Assembly: GCF_004355005.1 (NCBI RefSeq)
Contig: NZ_SMSJ01000011.1
Span: 62,001-126,000, forward strand
From: Dankookia rubra
GTDB lineage: Bacteria; Pseudomonadota; Alphaproteobacteria; Acetobacterales; Acetobacteraceae
DNA length: 64,000 nucleotides
Reading direction: 5' to 3'
The notes beneath the pieces were generated by a model, which was given only the letters and a program-made list of their open reading frames with translations, was not told where the DNA came from and did not search any database. The number at the start of each line of letters is the position of its first letter. Position 1 is the first letter of the stretch. A program made the position numbers and the translations under genes. This document shows, one piece after another, positions 24,970 to 34,154 of this stretch.

Positions 24970-25992
24970 TCAATCCGGCCTCGCCGCACCGCTCGGACAA
25001 AGGCCGGACACCGCCAGCTTTGACTGCATTCCTATCCCACGTCGTGCTCGAAAATGCAACGGCGGACCGCTATCCCCCAGCCGCACGAACATCGCCTCGT
25101 GCTTATTGTGCGCGCCGTGGAAGACCATCGCCCCGGGGATGGCGGCGAACTCGGCGCAGGCGGCATGGTCGGTCTCGCCCTGGAACTTGATGGTGCAGCA
25201 GAAGTGCCGCGCCCGTCCGGCGTCCATCCAGCGCCGCACCAGGGCCAGCAGCCGGGCGGGGTAGCAGATGATGTCGCTGAACAGCCAGTCCACCGCGGGC
25301 ATCTCCCGCGGGTCGAGCCCGAAGGCGCTCTCCTGCCGCATGGCGACCCCTGGCATCGCCGCCACCGCCGGGTCGAGCGGCGCCTTGTCCACCGCCGTCA
25401 CCTGCGCGCCGAGCCGGGCGATCGCCCAGGTCCAGCCGCCCGGCGAGGCGCCGAGGTCGAGGCAGGTCTCGCCCGGCAGCGGCCAGCGCCCGGCCCGGGT
25501 CAGCGCCTCCCACAGCTTCAGGTAGGCGCGGCTGGGCGGGCCGGCCTTGTCCTCGACGAAGCGGACCTCGCCGTTGACGAAGGGGCTGGTCTTGGTCGGG
25601 CTGGCCAGCAACCGGTCCGGCGCCAGCAGGGTCCAGGCGCCGAGATGCCCGGTCGGCGCCGGTTCGGGGAAGGCCAGCGGCTTCGCCTTCACCGGCGGCA
25701 GCCGCTCCTCGATCAGCGCGGCGCGGCGGTGGTGCGCGGCGGCATAGAGCGCCCAGTTGCGCTGGATGCCGCGCAGCGCGTCGGCGGTGGCCTTCACGGA
25801 TGGCGCCGGCAGCTCGCGCGGGTCGCACCACGCCTCGAGCGCCCAGACCACCGGCGCCGCCGGCTCCGGGCTGAGGGCGAGGCGGCCGTGCCAGGCGGTG
25901 ATGGTGCGGCCGGCCAGGCGCAGCTCCTCCGCCAAGTCCGGCTCGAAGCCCTCGGCCGCCAGGTAGGCGGCGCCGATGGGACCCTCGGTCAC
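24970..25992 (-). CDS. RlmM-like 23S rRNA ribose methyltransferase (FtsJ fold)
   Basis: This 340-residue methyltransferase has an N-terminal THUMP-like region (about 1-150) and a C-terminal FtsJ Rossmann domain with SAM motif DLGASPGGWTWA. Later catalytic residues are the aspartate in DWLFSDI, the lysine in CTIKFQGE and the glutamate in HNKHEAMF, giving the K-D-K-E chemistry for 2'-O-methylation. E. coli RlmM modifies C2498 of 23S rRNA and is similar in length. The start overlaps the DUF423 gene stop as ATGA. The region after its stop is an unassigned 228-base gap with short CAATCCGG repeats. Confidence 0.85.
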   Translation of the reverse strand: MTEGPIGAAYLAAEGFEPDLAEELRLAGRTITAWHGRLALSPEPAAPVVWALEAWCDPRELPAPSVKATADALRGIQRNWALYAAAHHRRAALIEERLPPVKAKPLAFPEPAPTGHLGAWTLLAPDRLLASPTKTSPFVNGEVRFVEDKAGPPSRAYLKLWEALTRAGRWPLPGETCLDLGASPGGWTWAIARLGAQVTAVDKAPLDPAVAAMPGVAMRQESAFGLDPREMPAVDWLFSDIICYPARLLALVRRWMDAGRARHFCCTIKFQGETDHAACAEFAAIPGAMVFHGAHNKHEAMFVRLGDSGPPLHFRARRGIGMQSKLAVSGLCPSGAARPD

Positions 25993-26366
25993 CGGCGCAG
26001 CGCCGAGGCGGCGAGCAGCGCCCAGCCCGCCATCAGCAGCGTGCCGCCGGCCGGCGCCACCGGCCCCAGCGAGACGCCGCCGATCGCGCTGGCATAGACG
26101 CCGGTGCAGAACAGCAGCAGCCCGGCTGCGAAGCCGGCGCCGGCCAGGTTCGCCAGCCAGCCCCCCCGGCGCTCCGCCCAGAGTGCGGCGCCGACCAGGG
26201 CCAGCGCGTGCCAGCCCTGCATGGTGATGCCGTTGTCCAATACCGCCAGCGCATGTGCGTCGAGCCTCCCCGGCGCGCCATGCGCCGCCCAGGCCGAGAG
26301 GGCGACGGCGCCGAGCCCGGCGATGGCGCCGAGAAAGAGCCAGAGCTTGTGGAAGGCGGGGGGCAT
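25989..26366 (-). CDS. DUF423 membrane protein (YgdD-like)
   Basis: The 125-residue protein has four hydrophobic helices. It contains the DUF423 landmarks GAIAGLGAVALSAWAAHG near residues 13-30 and the later MQGWHALAL and LLFCTGVYASAI segments. This matches the small inner-membrane YgdD group, whose function is unknown. In E. coli ygdD sits next to rlmM, and the same pairing with a 4-base ATGA overlap is kept here, supporting both assignments. Confidence 0.88.
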   Translation of the reverse strand: MPPAFHKLWLFLGAIAGLGAVALSAWAAHGAPGRLDAHALAVLDNGITMQGWHALALVGAALWAERRGGWLANLAGAGFAAGLLLFCTGVYASAIGGVSLGPVAPAGGTLLMAGWALLAASALRR

Positions 26367-26376
26367 GGGGCGGGGC

Positions 26377-27114
26377 TTACCCCGACGCCGGGGGTGCCGC
26401 CATCCCCGCGCGCCGGACCGCGTTCGCCGCCAGGTGCGCCTGCCGGGTCGGCTCCGGCAGCCGGTAGCCGGTGTCGCAGCGCCGCACCCAGTCCAGCGCG
26501 CCCTCGGGCGAGACCCGGTGGCCGGTGGAGATCCAGAGCGGGTTCGACCGCCGCTTGCTGCGCAGCACCGTCCCCAGCCGCTGGTCCTTCCAGACCAGCG
26601 GCTGGGTGGCGCCCGGCGCCTCGCCCAGCTCGGCCTCCGGCCGGCCGACCAGCGGCGACTTGGCGACGCCGATGCTCGGCACGTCCAGCACCACGCCGAG
26701 ATGCGCGGCGATGCCGAAGCCCCGCGGATGCGCGATGCCGTGGCCGTCGACCATCACCAGGTCGGGCTTCGCCGCCAGCTTCGCCCAGGCGGCGAGCAGC
26801 GCCGGGACCTCGCGGAAGCCGAGGAAGCCGGGGATATAGGGCATGCTGGCGCGGGCCTCGGCCCCGGCCGTCTCCACCACCCGCAGCCCCGGCCATTCCA
26901 GCACGACGACCGCGGCATAGATCCGTCCCTCCGGGTCGAAGCGGTTGTTGCTGATGTCGACCCCGCCCAGCAGCCGCACCGGGCCATGCGCATCGGCGCG
27001 CAGGACGCGGGCGGCCAGCGCCACCTGCGCCGCGCGGGCGGTGGCGAGGTCGGGCGGGGCGAGCCATTCGGGGGGAATGCCGGGGGCGAGCAGCGCGGTG
27101 ATAGCGGGGTCCAT
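26377..27114 (-). CDS. nfi: Endonuclease V
   Basis: This 245-residue deoxyinosine-specific endonuclease repairs deaminated adenine by nicking the strand one base 3' of the lesion. Catalytic acids are visible as D53 (GGVDIS), E102 (FLGFRE) and D123 (MVDGHG). The PYIPG wedge that pries open the lesion lies at 92-96, and [16 protein letters not shown] is the conserved core block. The ATG at 27114 follows GGAGAC. It is 10 bases from the DUF423 gene and probably in the same operon (27114 to 24970). Confidence 0.95.
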   Translation of the reverse strand: MDPAITALLAPGIPPEWLAPPDLATARAAQVALAARVLRADAHGPVRLLGGVDISNNRFDPEGRIYAAVVVLEWPGLRVVETAGAEARASMPYIPGFLGFREVPALLAAWAKLAAKPDLVMVDGHGIAHPRGFGIAAHLGVVLDVPSIGVAKSPLVGRPEAELGEAPGATQPLVWKDQRLGTVLRSKRRSNPLWISTGHRVSPEGALDWVRRCDTGYRLPEPTRQAHLAANAVRRAGMAAPPASG

Positions 27115-27232
27115 GTCTCCGGCCCGGGTTGCCGGGCGCGAACCCCGGCCGGCCGCGCGGGTTCCGCACGGCATGCCCCGGACCGCCGGCCCGGTCGTGC
27201 GCCGGCAGCCGCCCCGGCCTCAGGCAGCCGGC

Positions 27233-28879
<1,647 letters not shown>

Positions 28880-28986
28880 GGGCGGTCTCCCTGACCCGGG
28901 GTCTTGGCGGGCCCCGGTTCTCCGGAGGATGGCGCAGCTTTGCGGCGCAGCCGCGCAAATCCTGGCGATCCTGCTGCCCGCTGGGC

Positions 28987-29877
28987 TCAGCCCAGCATGG
29001 CGGGGACGATCAGCCCGAGATTGTGCCGCACCATCGCCTCGTAGCCCGGCGCCGGCCCTTCCGGCGGGGAGAGCGTGTCGGCATAGAGCCGGCCGCGTGC
29101 CGCCACCCCGGCATCGGCGGCCAGCCGTTCCAGCACCGCCCGGCTGCGCTGGCCCTCGATGAAGACGGCGGTGATGCGCTCGGCGCGGATCTGCCGGATC
29201 AGCGCCGCGACCTGGGCGGCCGAGGCCTGGCCATCGGCGGCGATGCCCTGCGCCGCCAGCACCCGCACGCCGTAGGCCTGGGCGAAGTAGCCGAAGGCCG
29301 CATGGCTGGTGACCATGACCCGGCGCTCCGCCGGGACGGTGGCGATGCGGTCCCGCACCCAGGCATCGAGCGCCGCCAGCCGGACGATCCAGGCGGCCTC
29401 CGCGGCGCGGATCGCCGGCGCCCGCCCGGGCTCGGCGGCGGCGAGGCCCTCGGCGATGGCGCGGGCATAGGATTGGGCGAGGCGCACATCCTGCCAGGCA
29501 TGCGGGTCCGGCGCGCCGGCGCCGTGGCCATGCCCGGGCTCGGCGGGCAGCGGGGTGATCCCCGCGGTCGCCGTCACCACCGGCCCGGCGAAGCGGGTGG
29601 CGCGCAGCAGCCGGTCGAGCCAGGGCTCGAAGCCGAGCCCGTTGCGGAGCACGAGGCCGGCGCCGCGGATCGCCTCGGCCTCCGAGGGGCGGGGCTGGAA
29701 GGAATGCGGGTCGGCCTCCGGCCCGGCCAGGACCCGGATCGGGGCATCCTCCCCGGCGACCTGCCGGGCCATGTCGCCGAGGATGGAGAAGGCGGCGACC
29801 AGGGTGGGGCGCGCCTGGGCATGCCCCCGCCGGGGGAGCAGCGCGGGCAGGGCGAGCAGGGTGCGGCGGGGGAGCAT
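28987..29877 (-). CDS. Orphan zinc/manganese ABC substrate-binding protein (ZnuA-like)
   Basis: This 296-residue periplasmic binding protein of cluster A-I has a signal peptide at residues 1-21 (MLPRRTLLALPALLPRRGHA). Metal ligands are H58 (DPHSFQPRP), H126 (DPHAWQD) and H192 (TSHAAFGYFA), with D267 (YADTLS) as a fourth. Three His argue for zinc rather than manganese. A short HGHG loop at 116-119 replaces the long His-rich loop of E. coli ZnuA. I start it at the ATG 29877; the frame runs upstream to a TTG inside the operator, which makes no sense as a start. No ZnuB/ZnuC genes are adjacent. Confidence 0.88.
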   Translation of the reverse strand: MLPRRTLLALPALLPRRGHAQARPTLVAAFSILGDMARQVAGEDAPIRVLAGPEADPHSFQPRPSEAEAIRGAGLVLRNGLGFEPWLDRLLRATRFAGPVVTATAGITPLPAEPGHGHGAGAPDPHAWQDVRLAQSYARAIAEGLAAAEPGRAPAIRAAEAAWIVRLAALDAWVRDRIATVPAERRVMVTSHAAFGYFAQAYGVRVLAAQGIAADGQASAAQVAALIRQIRAERITAVFIEGQRSRAVLERLAADAGVAARGRLYADTLSPPEGPAPGYEAMVRHNLGLIVPAMLG

Positions 29878-29880
29878 TGC

Positions 29881-29893
29881 GTTATAATATAAC
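29881..29893 (-). promoter_or_regulatory. Zur-type operator with extended -10 at the znuA-like start
   Basis: The perfect palindrome GTTATAATATAAC (6-1-6 bases) matches the zinc-repressor Zur box of proteobacteria. It stands out as 13 A/T-rich bases in about 70% GC DNA and ends three bases before the ATG. On the minus strand it contains TGTTATATT, an extended -10 element, so transcription would begin at or next to the start codon. No ribosome binding site fits between them. The promoter and leaderless reading are inference; the palindrome is directly seen. Confidence 0.8.
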
Positions 29894-29931
29894 AAATGGC
29901 CCGGTCGGGCCAGGGCGCCGCCGCCGTGGCG

Positions 29932-30717
29932 TCAGCCCCGGCGCAGCCAGCGGCGCAGCTTCGCCACGAACCCCTCGCCCCGCGCCGTGGTCCGGGGCGG
30001 GGCAGCCTGGTGCGAGACATGCGGGCGCCGGGCCGGCGGCGGCAGGGCGGTGGCGACCGTGTGCCGCGCGGCATCGCGCGCCGCGATCAGCCGCCGCTCC
30101 AGGCTGACCACCTGGGCCACGGCCTCCGGCGGATCGGCGAGGCCCAGCCCCTCCGCGGTCGCGGCCGCATCGTTCCAGGCCTCGGCCCGGCGCAGCGCGT
30201 CGATGATCCGCACGGTCTGCTCGGAATCGAGCGGCGGGCCGCCGCGCCAGAGCGCCACCGCATCCAGCCGCCACATCCGGGCCAGGTCGTCCTTGCCGAG
30301 ATCGTCCGCGACCCAGGCGGCATGCAGCGTCGCCTCGGCCGCGGCATGCAGCGCGCCGGTCTCCTCGAGCACATGCGCCCAGGCGAGGAAGCGGCGGGCC
30401 AGCGGCGGGTAGCCGCTTTCGGCCAGCAGGGCGCGGAAGGGGGCGGCGGCGACCGCCTGGGCCGCGGCCGGATGCGCCTTGGTGATGTTCGGCGCGGCAT
30501 AGCCGCAGGAGGGGCACTGCTGCAGCCAGCGCGCCATGGTCGAGCGCACCGGCTCCCCCGGCCGCAGGTCGAGGTCGGGGGCCTGTTCCGGCGGGTCGGG
30601 CCGGAAGGGCGGCTGGCGGCTGCCGGTGCCGCAGACGGCGCAGCGCGGCAGCGCTTCGGCCGCGGGCGGTCGGGAGGGGGCGGAGGAGGGGACCGGCATC
30701 GCCAGGAAGTTAGGCAT
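29932..30717 (-). CDS. Zinc-ribbon protein of unknown function
   Basis: This is a 261-residue soluble protein. Two CxxC pairs, C26/C29 (CAVCG) and C68/C71 (CPSCGYAAPN), would form a zinc ribbon. A helical repeat-like middle (about 85-190, with ALHAAAEATLHAAWVADDLGK and IIDALRRAEAWNDAAATAEGL) resembles TPR helices, and the C-terminus is proline and basic rich. Some DUF2225-type proteins have a similar layout, but I am not sure of that match. The start may instead be the ATG at 30699. Divergent from pip. It lies just upstream of the Zur operator, with a small GGCCC hairpin (29898-29911) between. Confidence 0.6.
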   Translation of the reverse strand: MPNFLAMPVPSSAPSRPPAAEALPRCAVCGTGSRQPPFRPDPPEQAPDLDLRPGEPVRSTMARWLQQCPSCGYAAPNITKAHPAAAQAVAAAPFRALLAESGYPPLARRFLAWAHVLEETGALHAAAEATLHAAWVADDLGKDDLARMWRLDAVALWRGGPPLDSEQTVRIIDALRRAEAWNDAAATAEGLGLADPPEAVAQVVSLERRLIAARDAARHTVATALPPPARRPHVSHQAAPPRTTARGEGFVAKLRRWLRRG

Positions 30718-30831
30718 GCCCGGGCAAAAGGCGAAGGGGGGGCCGCACGATCGGATGCCACATGGCGCGGTTTGCGTCTTTCCGGCGCTGGCGGTGTTGC
30801 TCCCGGCGCGCCCTGTGGGGATAGTGCGGCC

Positions 30832-31782
30832 ATGCCGCGCGGCGACCTTTTCCCCGATATCGCTCCCTACGAGACCGGACTGCTGCCCCTGTCGGGCGGC
30901 CACGTGATGTACTGGGAGCAGGTGGGCAATCCCCGCGGCCAGCCCGCGCTCTTCCTGCATGGCGGGCCCGGCGCAGGGGCCGGGGCGGTGCATCGCCGCT
31001 TCTTCGACCCGGGCCATTGGCGGGTGGTGATCTTCGACCAGCGCGGCGCCGGCCGCTCCCGCCCGCTCGGCGAGCTGCGCGACAATTCCACCCCGCACCT
31101 GGTCGAGGACATCGAGGCGCTGCGGCGGTCGCTCGGCATCGAGCGCTGGCTGCTGTTCGGCGGGTCCTGGGGCTCGACCCTGGCCCTGGCCTATGCGCAG
31201 GCCTATCCGGACCGGGTGACGGGCTGCGTGCTGCGCGGCGTCTTCCTCGGCCGGCCGGCGGAGGTCGAGTGGTTCCTGACCGGGCTGCGCCGGGTCTTCC
31301 CGGATGCCTGGGCGTCCTTCGTGGAACACCTGCCGCCGGAGGAGCGGGGCGACATCCTCGGCTCCTACCTGCGGCGGCTCTGCGACCCCGACCCCCTGGT
31401 GCACCTGCCGGCGGCGCGGGCCTGGAGCCAGTACGAGGGGTCGTGCTCCACCCTGCTGCCGAGCCCCGACACGGTGGCGAGCTTCGCGCAGGACCGCACC
31501 GCGCTGGGGCTGGCGCGGATCGAGGCGCACTACTTCGCGCACGACCTGTTCCTGCCGGAGGGCGGGCTGCTGGCCCATATGCACCGCGTCGCCCATATTC
31601 CGGCCGAGGTGGTGCAGGGCCGCTACGACATGGTCTGTCCGCCCGAGACCGCCTTCGACCTGGTGGCGGCTTGGCCGCGCGCCCGGCTGACCGTTGTGCC
31701 GGATGCCGGGCATTCGGCGCTGGAGCCGGGAGTGCGGACCGCGCTGGTGAGCGCGGTGGAACGGTTCCGCCGCAGAGGCTAG
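30832..31782 (+). CDS. pip: Prolyl aminopeptidase
   Basis: This 316-residue alpha/beta hydrolase removes N-terminal proline from peptides in the cytoplasm. It shows the oxyanion motif HGGPG at residues 43-47, the nucleophile S112 in GGSWGST, and later the catalytic aspartate in GRYDMVCPP and histidine in DAGHSALEPG. The FDQRGAGRS block and the helical cap (about 135-230) define the S33 family. The ribosome binding site is weak (GGGGATAG). It is convergent with the DUF892 gene across a GC hairpin. Confidence 0.94.
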   Translation: MPRGDLFPDIAPYETGLLPLSGGHVMYWEQVGNPRGQPALFLHGGPGAGAGAVHRRFFDPGHWRVVIFDQRGAGRSRPLGELRDNSTPHLVEDIEALRRSLGIERWLLFGGSWGSTLALAYAQAYPDRVTGCVLRGVFLGRPAEVEWFLTGLRRVFPDAWASFVEHLPPEERGDILGSYLRRLCDPDPLVHLPAARAWSQYEGSCSTLLPSPDTVASFAQDRTALGLARIEAHYFAHDLFLPEGGLLAHMHRVAHIPAEVVQGRYDMVCPPETAFDLVAAWPRARLTVVPDAGHSALEPGVRTALVSAVERFRRRG

Positions 31783-31783
31783 C

Positions 31784-31804
31784 GGCGGGGGCAGGCCCCC
31801 CGCC
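31784..31804. terminator. GC hairpin between convergent pip and DUF892 genes
   Basis: GGCGGGGG at 31784-31791 pairs with CCCCCGCC at 31797-31804 around a 5-base loop, two bases after the pip stop and 10 bases before the convergent stop at 31814. No T tract flanks it. It could slow transcription from both sides. Confidence 0.5.
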
Positions 31805-31813
31805 GGAGCGGCA

Positions 31814-32323
31814 TCAGATGCCCGACTTCTGGCCCTGGGTCTCCAGCCGGATATAGGTGTTCACCACCTCCGGCAGGTGCTGCCCGGCCCATTCAGCCAT
31901 GGAGATTTCCTCCTGCAGGCTCTCCTGCAGCAGCGGGATCGACTTCTGGTCGCCCGCCGCGCCGGCCATCTCGATGAGCGCCCGGTAGGAGGCGATCTCG
32001 AAATGCTCGAAGGCGTAGTTGGCGAAGCTGTTCTTCAGGATCTCGTCCTGCATCGGGGCATGGGCGAGCGCCGCCATGTTGCCCATGAAGCCGGTGGCGA
32101 GGTCCTTCAGCGTGCTCTCGCTGGTGCCATGCGCGCCGAGGATCTGCTCCAGCCGCTTCGACTGGCGGCGGGTCTCCTCGATGTGCTGCTGCAGGCGCTG
32201 CTTCATCGCCGGGTAGTTCTCGATCCGCTCGACCTGGCGGGAAAGCAGCTGATCGGCCTGGGCCTCCAGCGCATGGGCGTTGCGCAGGCCGGTGAGGTAG
32301 ATGTCCTGGGCGGTACTTGCCAT
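31814..32323 (-). CDS. DUF892 ferritin-like protein (YciF/YciE type)
   Basis: This 169-residue four-helix-bundle protein has the typical N-terminus DIYLTGLRNAHALEAQADQLLSRQVERIENYP. The metal-site glutamates and histidine are spaced along the helices (HIEETRRQSKRLEQIL, FEHFEIASYRALIEMA, LQEEISMAEWAGQHLPEV). Members accumulate under osmotic or stationary-phase stress and are thought to bind a di-iron centre; the reaction is unknown. AGGAGG lies 9 bases before the ATG at 32323. The gene is divergent from tRNA-Arg. Confidence 0.9.
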   Translation of the reverse strand: MASTAQDIYLTGLRNAHALEAQADQLLSRQVERIENYPAMKQRLQQHIEETRRQSKRLEQILGAHGTSESTLKDLATGFMGNMAALAHAPMQDEILKNSFANYAFEHFEIASYRALIEMAGAAGDQKSIPLLQESLQEEISMAEWAGQHLPEVVNTYIRLETQGQKSGI

Positions 32324-32445
32324 GGGGATGGTGCCTCCTGTTGGATGAGGCAGGGCAACGGGCAGGGACGGGCGGGGGTTGCTTGCGCGGCCGGACGGGA
32401 CGGGTGCTTCAAGCGGCGGGCCGGGCGTGGTATGCGTCCTCTCGG

Positions 32446-32519
32446 GTCTCCGTAGCTCAGCCGGATAGAGCACCAGATTCCTAATCTGGGGGCCGTGGGT
32501 TCGAATCCCGCCGGGGACA
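32446..32519 (+). tRNA. tRNA-Arg (anticodon CCT)
   Basis: A 74-base cloverleaf: acceptor GTCTCCG paired with CGGGGAC (one T-G pair), D arm GCTCAGCCGGATAGAGC, anticodon stem CCAGA/TCTGG with loop TTCCTAA (anticodon CCT), and T arm GTGGGTTCGAATCCCGC. Discriminator A at 32519; CCA is not encoded. It decodes AGG, a rare arginine codon here. Confidence 0.95.
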
Positions 32520-32625
32520 TTCCGCTTCGCCGCCACGCCCGCGGCGCGCACCGCGCCGGCACCCGTGCTGAGCCGCCCGGCCCGTCCTGCGTTAGGCTTC
32601 CTCGCTCCGGCCCTCGATCCCGCGG

Positions 32626-33558
32626 ATGGCAATGCCCCCCAATCCCCCACCCGATCCCTATGCCACGCTCGGCCTGGCGCGCGACGCCACGGCGGAGCAG
32701 GTCCGCGCGGCCTTCCGCAAGCTCGCCAAGCAGCACCACCCCGACCTCAACCCCGGCAACAAGGCCGCCGAGGACCGCTTCAAGGCGATCAACGCGGCGC
32801 ATGACCTGCTCTCCGACCCCGAAACCCGCGGCCGCTTCGATCGCGGCGAGATCGATGCCGCCGGCGATCCGGTGGCGCCCGAGCCGCCGCGCTACCACCG
32901 CTACGCCGATGCCGCCGCCGGCGGCCGCTACCGCCCCGGCGCGGAGGAGGACGATCCCTTCGGCGACATCTTCAGCGACCTCTTCCGCCGCGGCGGCGGC
33001 GGCACCGAGGGGCTGCGGATCCGCGGCGCCGATGCGCGCTATGCCCTGGCGGTCGACTTCCTCGACGGCGTCACCGGCGCCACCCGCACCCTGACGCTGC
33101 CGGACGGCAGGACGCTTGATGTCCGGATCCCGCCGGGGATCGAGACGGGGCAGACCCTGCGCCTCAAGGGCCAGGGCGGCCCGGGGCTGAACGGCGGGCC
33201 GTCGGGCGACGCGCTGATCGAGATCGAGCTCCGCCCGCATCCGCTTTTTACCCGCGAGGGCGACGACATCCGCCTCGAGCTGCCGGTCACCCTGAAGGAG
33301 GCCGTGCTCGGCGCCCGCGTTACCGTGCCGACGCCGACCGGGGCGGTGAGCATGGCCGTCCCGCCGCACTCCGATACCGGCACGAAGCTGCGGTTGCGCG
33401 GCCGCGGCGTCGCGGCGCATGCCGGCCGTCCGGCCGGGGATCTCTACGTCACGCTGCGCGTCACCCTGGCCGGCGCCGACGCGGCGCTGGAGGCCTTCCT
33501 GCGCGACTGGGCGCCGGCCAACCCCATCGATCCCCGCCGCGACATGGAGGGCGCATGA
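32626..33558 (+). CDS. cbpA: DnaJ-type co-chaperone CbpA
   Basis: The 310-residue protein has an N-terminal J domain (about 10-75) with the essential HPD at residues 38-40, a glycine/aspartate-rich linker with DDPFGDIFSDLFRRGGGG (about 100-128), and two C-terminal peptide-binding beta domains (FLDGVTGATRTLTL and LPVTLKEAVLGARVTVPT). There is no zinc-finger domain, which separates it from DnaJ and fits CbpA. It stimulates DnaK ATPase activity. An ATG two codons later is possible. The gene for its modulator CbpM overlaps the stop by four bases. Confidence 0.92.
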   Translation: MAMPPNPPPDPYATLGLARDATAEQVRAAFRKLAKQHHPDLNPGNKAAEDRFKAINAAHDLLSDPETRGRFDRGEIDAAGDPVAPEPPRYHRYADAAAGGRYRPGAEEDDPFGDIFSDLFRRGGGGTEGLRIRGADARYALAVDFLDGVTGATRTLTLPDGRTLDVRIPPGIETGQTLRLKGQGGPGLNGGPSGDALIEIELRPHPLFTREGDDIRLELPVTLKEAVLGARVTVPTPTGAVSMAVPPHSDTGTKLRLRGRGVAAHAGRPAGDLYVTLRVTLAGADAALEAFLRDWAPANPIDPRRDMEGA

Positions 33559-33875
33559 CCGACATCCAGGCGCTGTCCCGCAGCCTCGGCTTGGCCGAGG
33601 CGGAGATCCACCGCTGGGTCGAGCTGCGCTGGCTGCGCCCAGGCGGCGCGCCCGGCGGCTGGGTCTTCCAGGAGATGGACGTCGCCCGCGTCCGGCTGAT
33701 CGTCGAGCTGAGGTCGCTCGAGCTCGACGAGGAGGCGATGCCCGTCGTGCTCTCCCTGCTCGACCAGCTGCATGCGACGCGCCGGCAGCTGCGGCTGCTG
33801 CAGCAGGCGGTCGAGGAGACGGCGCCCGAGGCGGTCAGCGCGCGTCTTCGCGGGCTGCTGGCGGCGGAGGATTGA
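33555..33875 (+). CDS. cbpM: Chaperone modulator CbpM
   Basis: This 106-residue protein has a MerR-like winged-helix N-terminus (ALSRSLGLAEAEIHRWVELRWLRP, then WVFQEMDVARVRLIVELR) and a C-terminal coiled helix (LLDQLHATRRQLRLLQQAVEE). CbpM binds the J domain of CbpA and blocks its use of DnaK. The ATGA overlap with cbpA gives coupled translation, the usual arrangement, and confirms the identification. Confidence 0.9.
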   Translation: MTDIQALSRSLGLAEAEIHRWVELRWLRPGGAPGGWVFQEMDVARVRLIVELRSLELDEEAMPVVLSLLDQLHATRRQLRLLQQAVEETAPEAVSARLRGLLAAED

Positions 33876-34154
33876 GGGTGTTTCGCACATGGGCGCGTGG
33901 ATCGGCGCTGCGAGCGCGGCGTGGCAGCGGACCGGCGTCCGGACCGGGAAGTGGTCCGCCGCAGCCCCGTTCGGTTCCCCGGCTTCGGCCCCGCGGCCTG
34001 CACCACCGGGCGGAACCTGGCGTATTCGCCGCCAAGGAAGCCGGCGGAATCCCGCTGGCCGCGGTAGGCGATCCGCTCGAAGCCCGCGGCCACCACCGGC
34101 CGGCGGCCTCGGCCAGGACGGACGGTGCGATTCCTGCCGGTGCCGGGCCGCACC

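Noticed and set aside
24860-24990. Short repeats of CAATCCGG and CTCAATCCGGTTGAG between the repeat protein and rlmM genes, considered as an insertion-sequence remnant
   Set aside because: The matches are short, there are no paired terminal inverted repeats, target duplications or transposase remnants, so I do not call a mobile element.
29881-29890. Plus-strand TATAAT as a promoter for a rightward transcript
   Set aside because: No plus-strand gene begins until 30832. The site is better explained as one half of the Zur palindrome.
31814-32650. Extended DUF892 frame running through tRNA-Arg
   Set aside because: The longer frame would read antisense through a complete tRNA gene. The ATG at 32323 with AGGAGG gives the normal family length.
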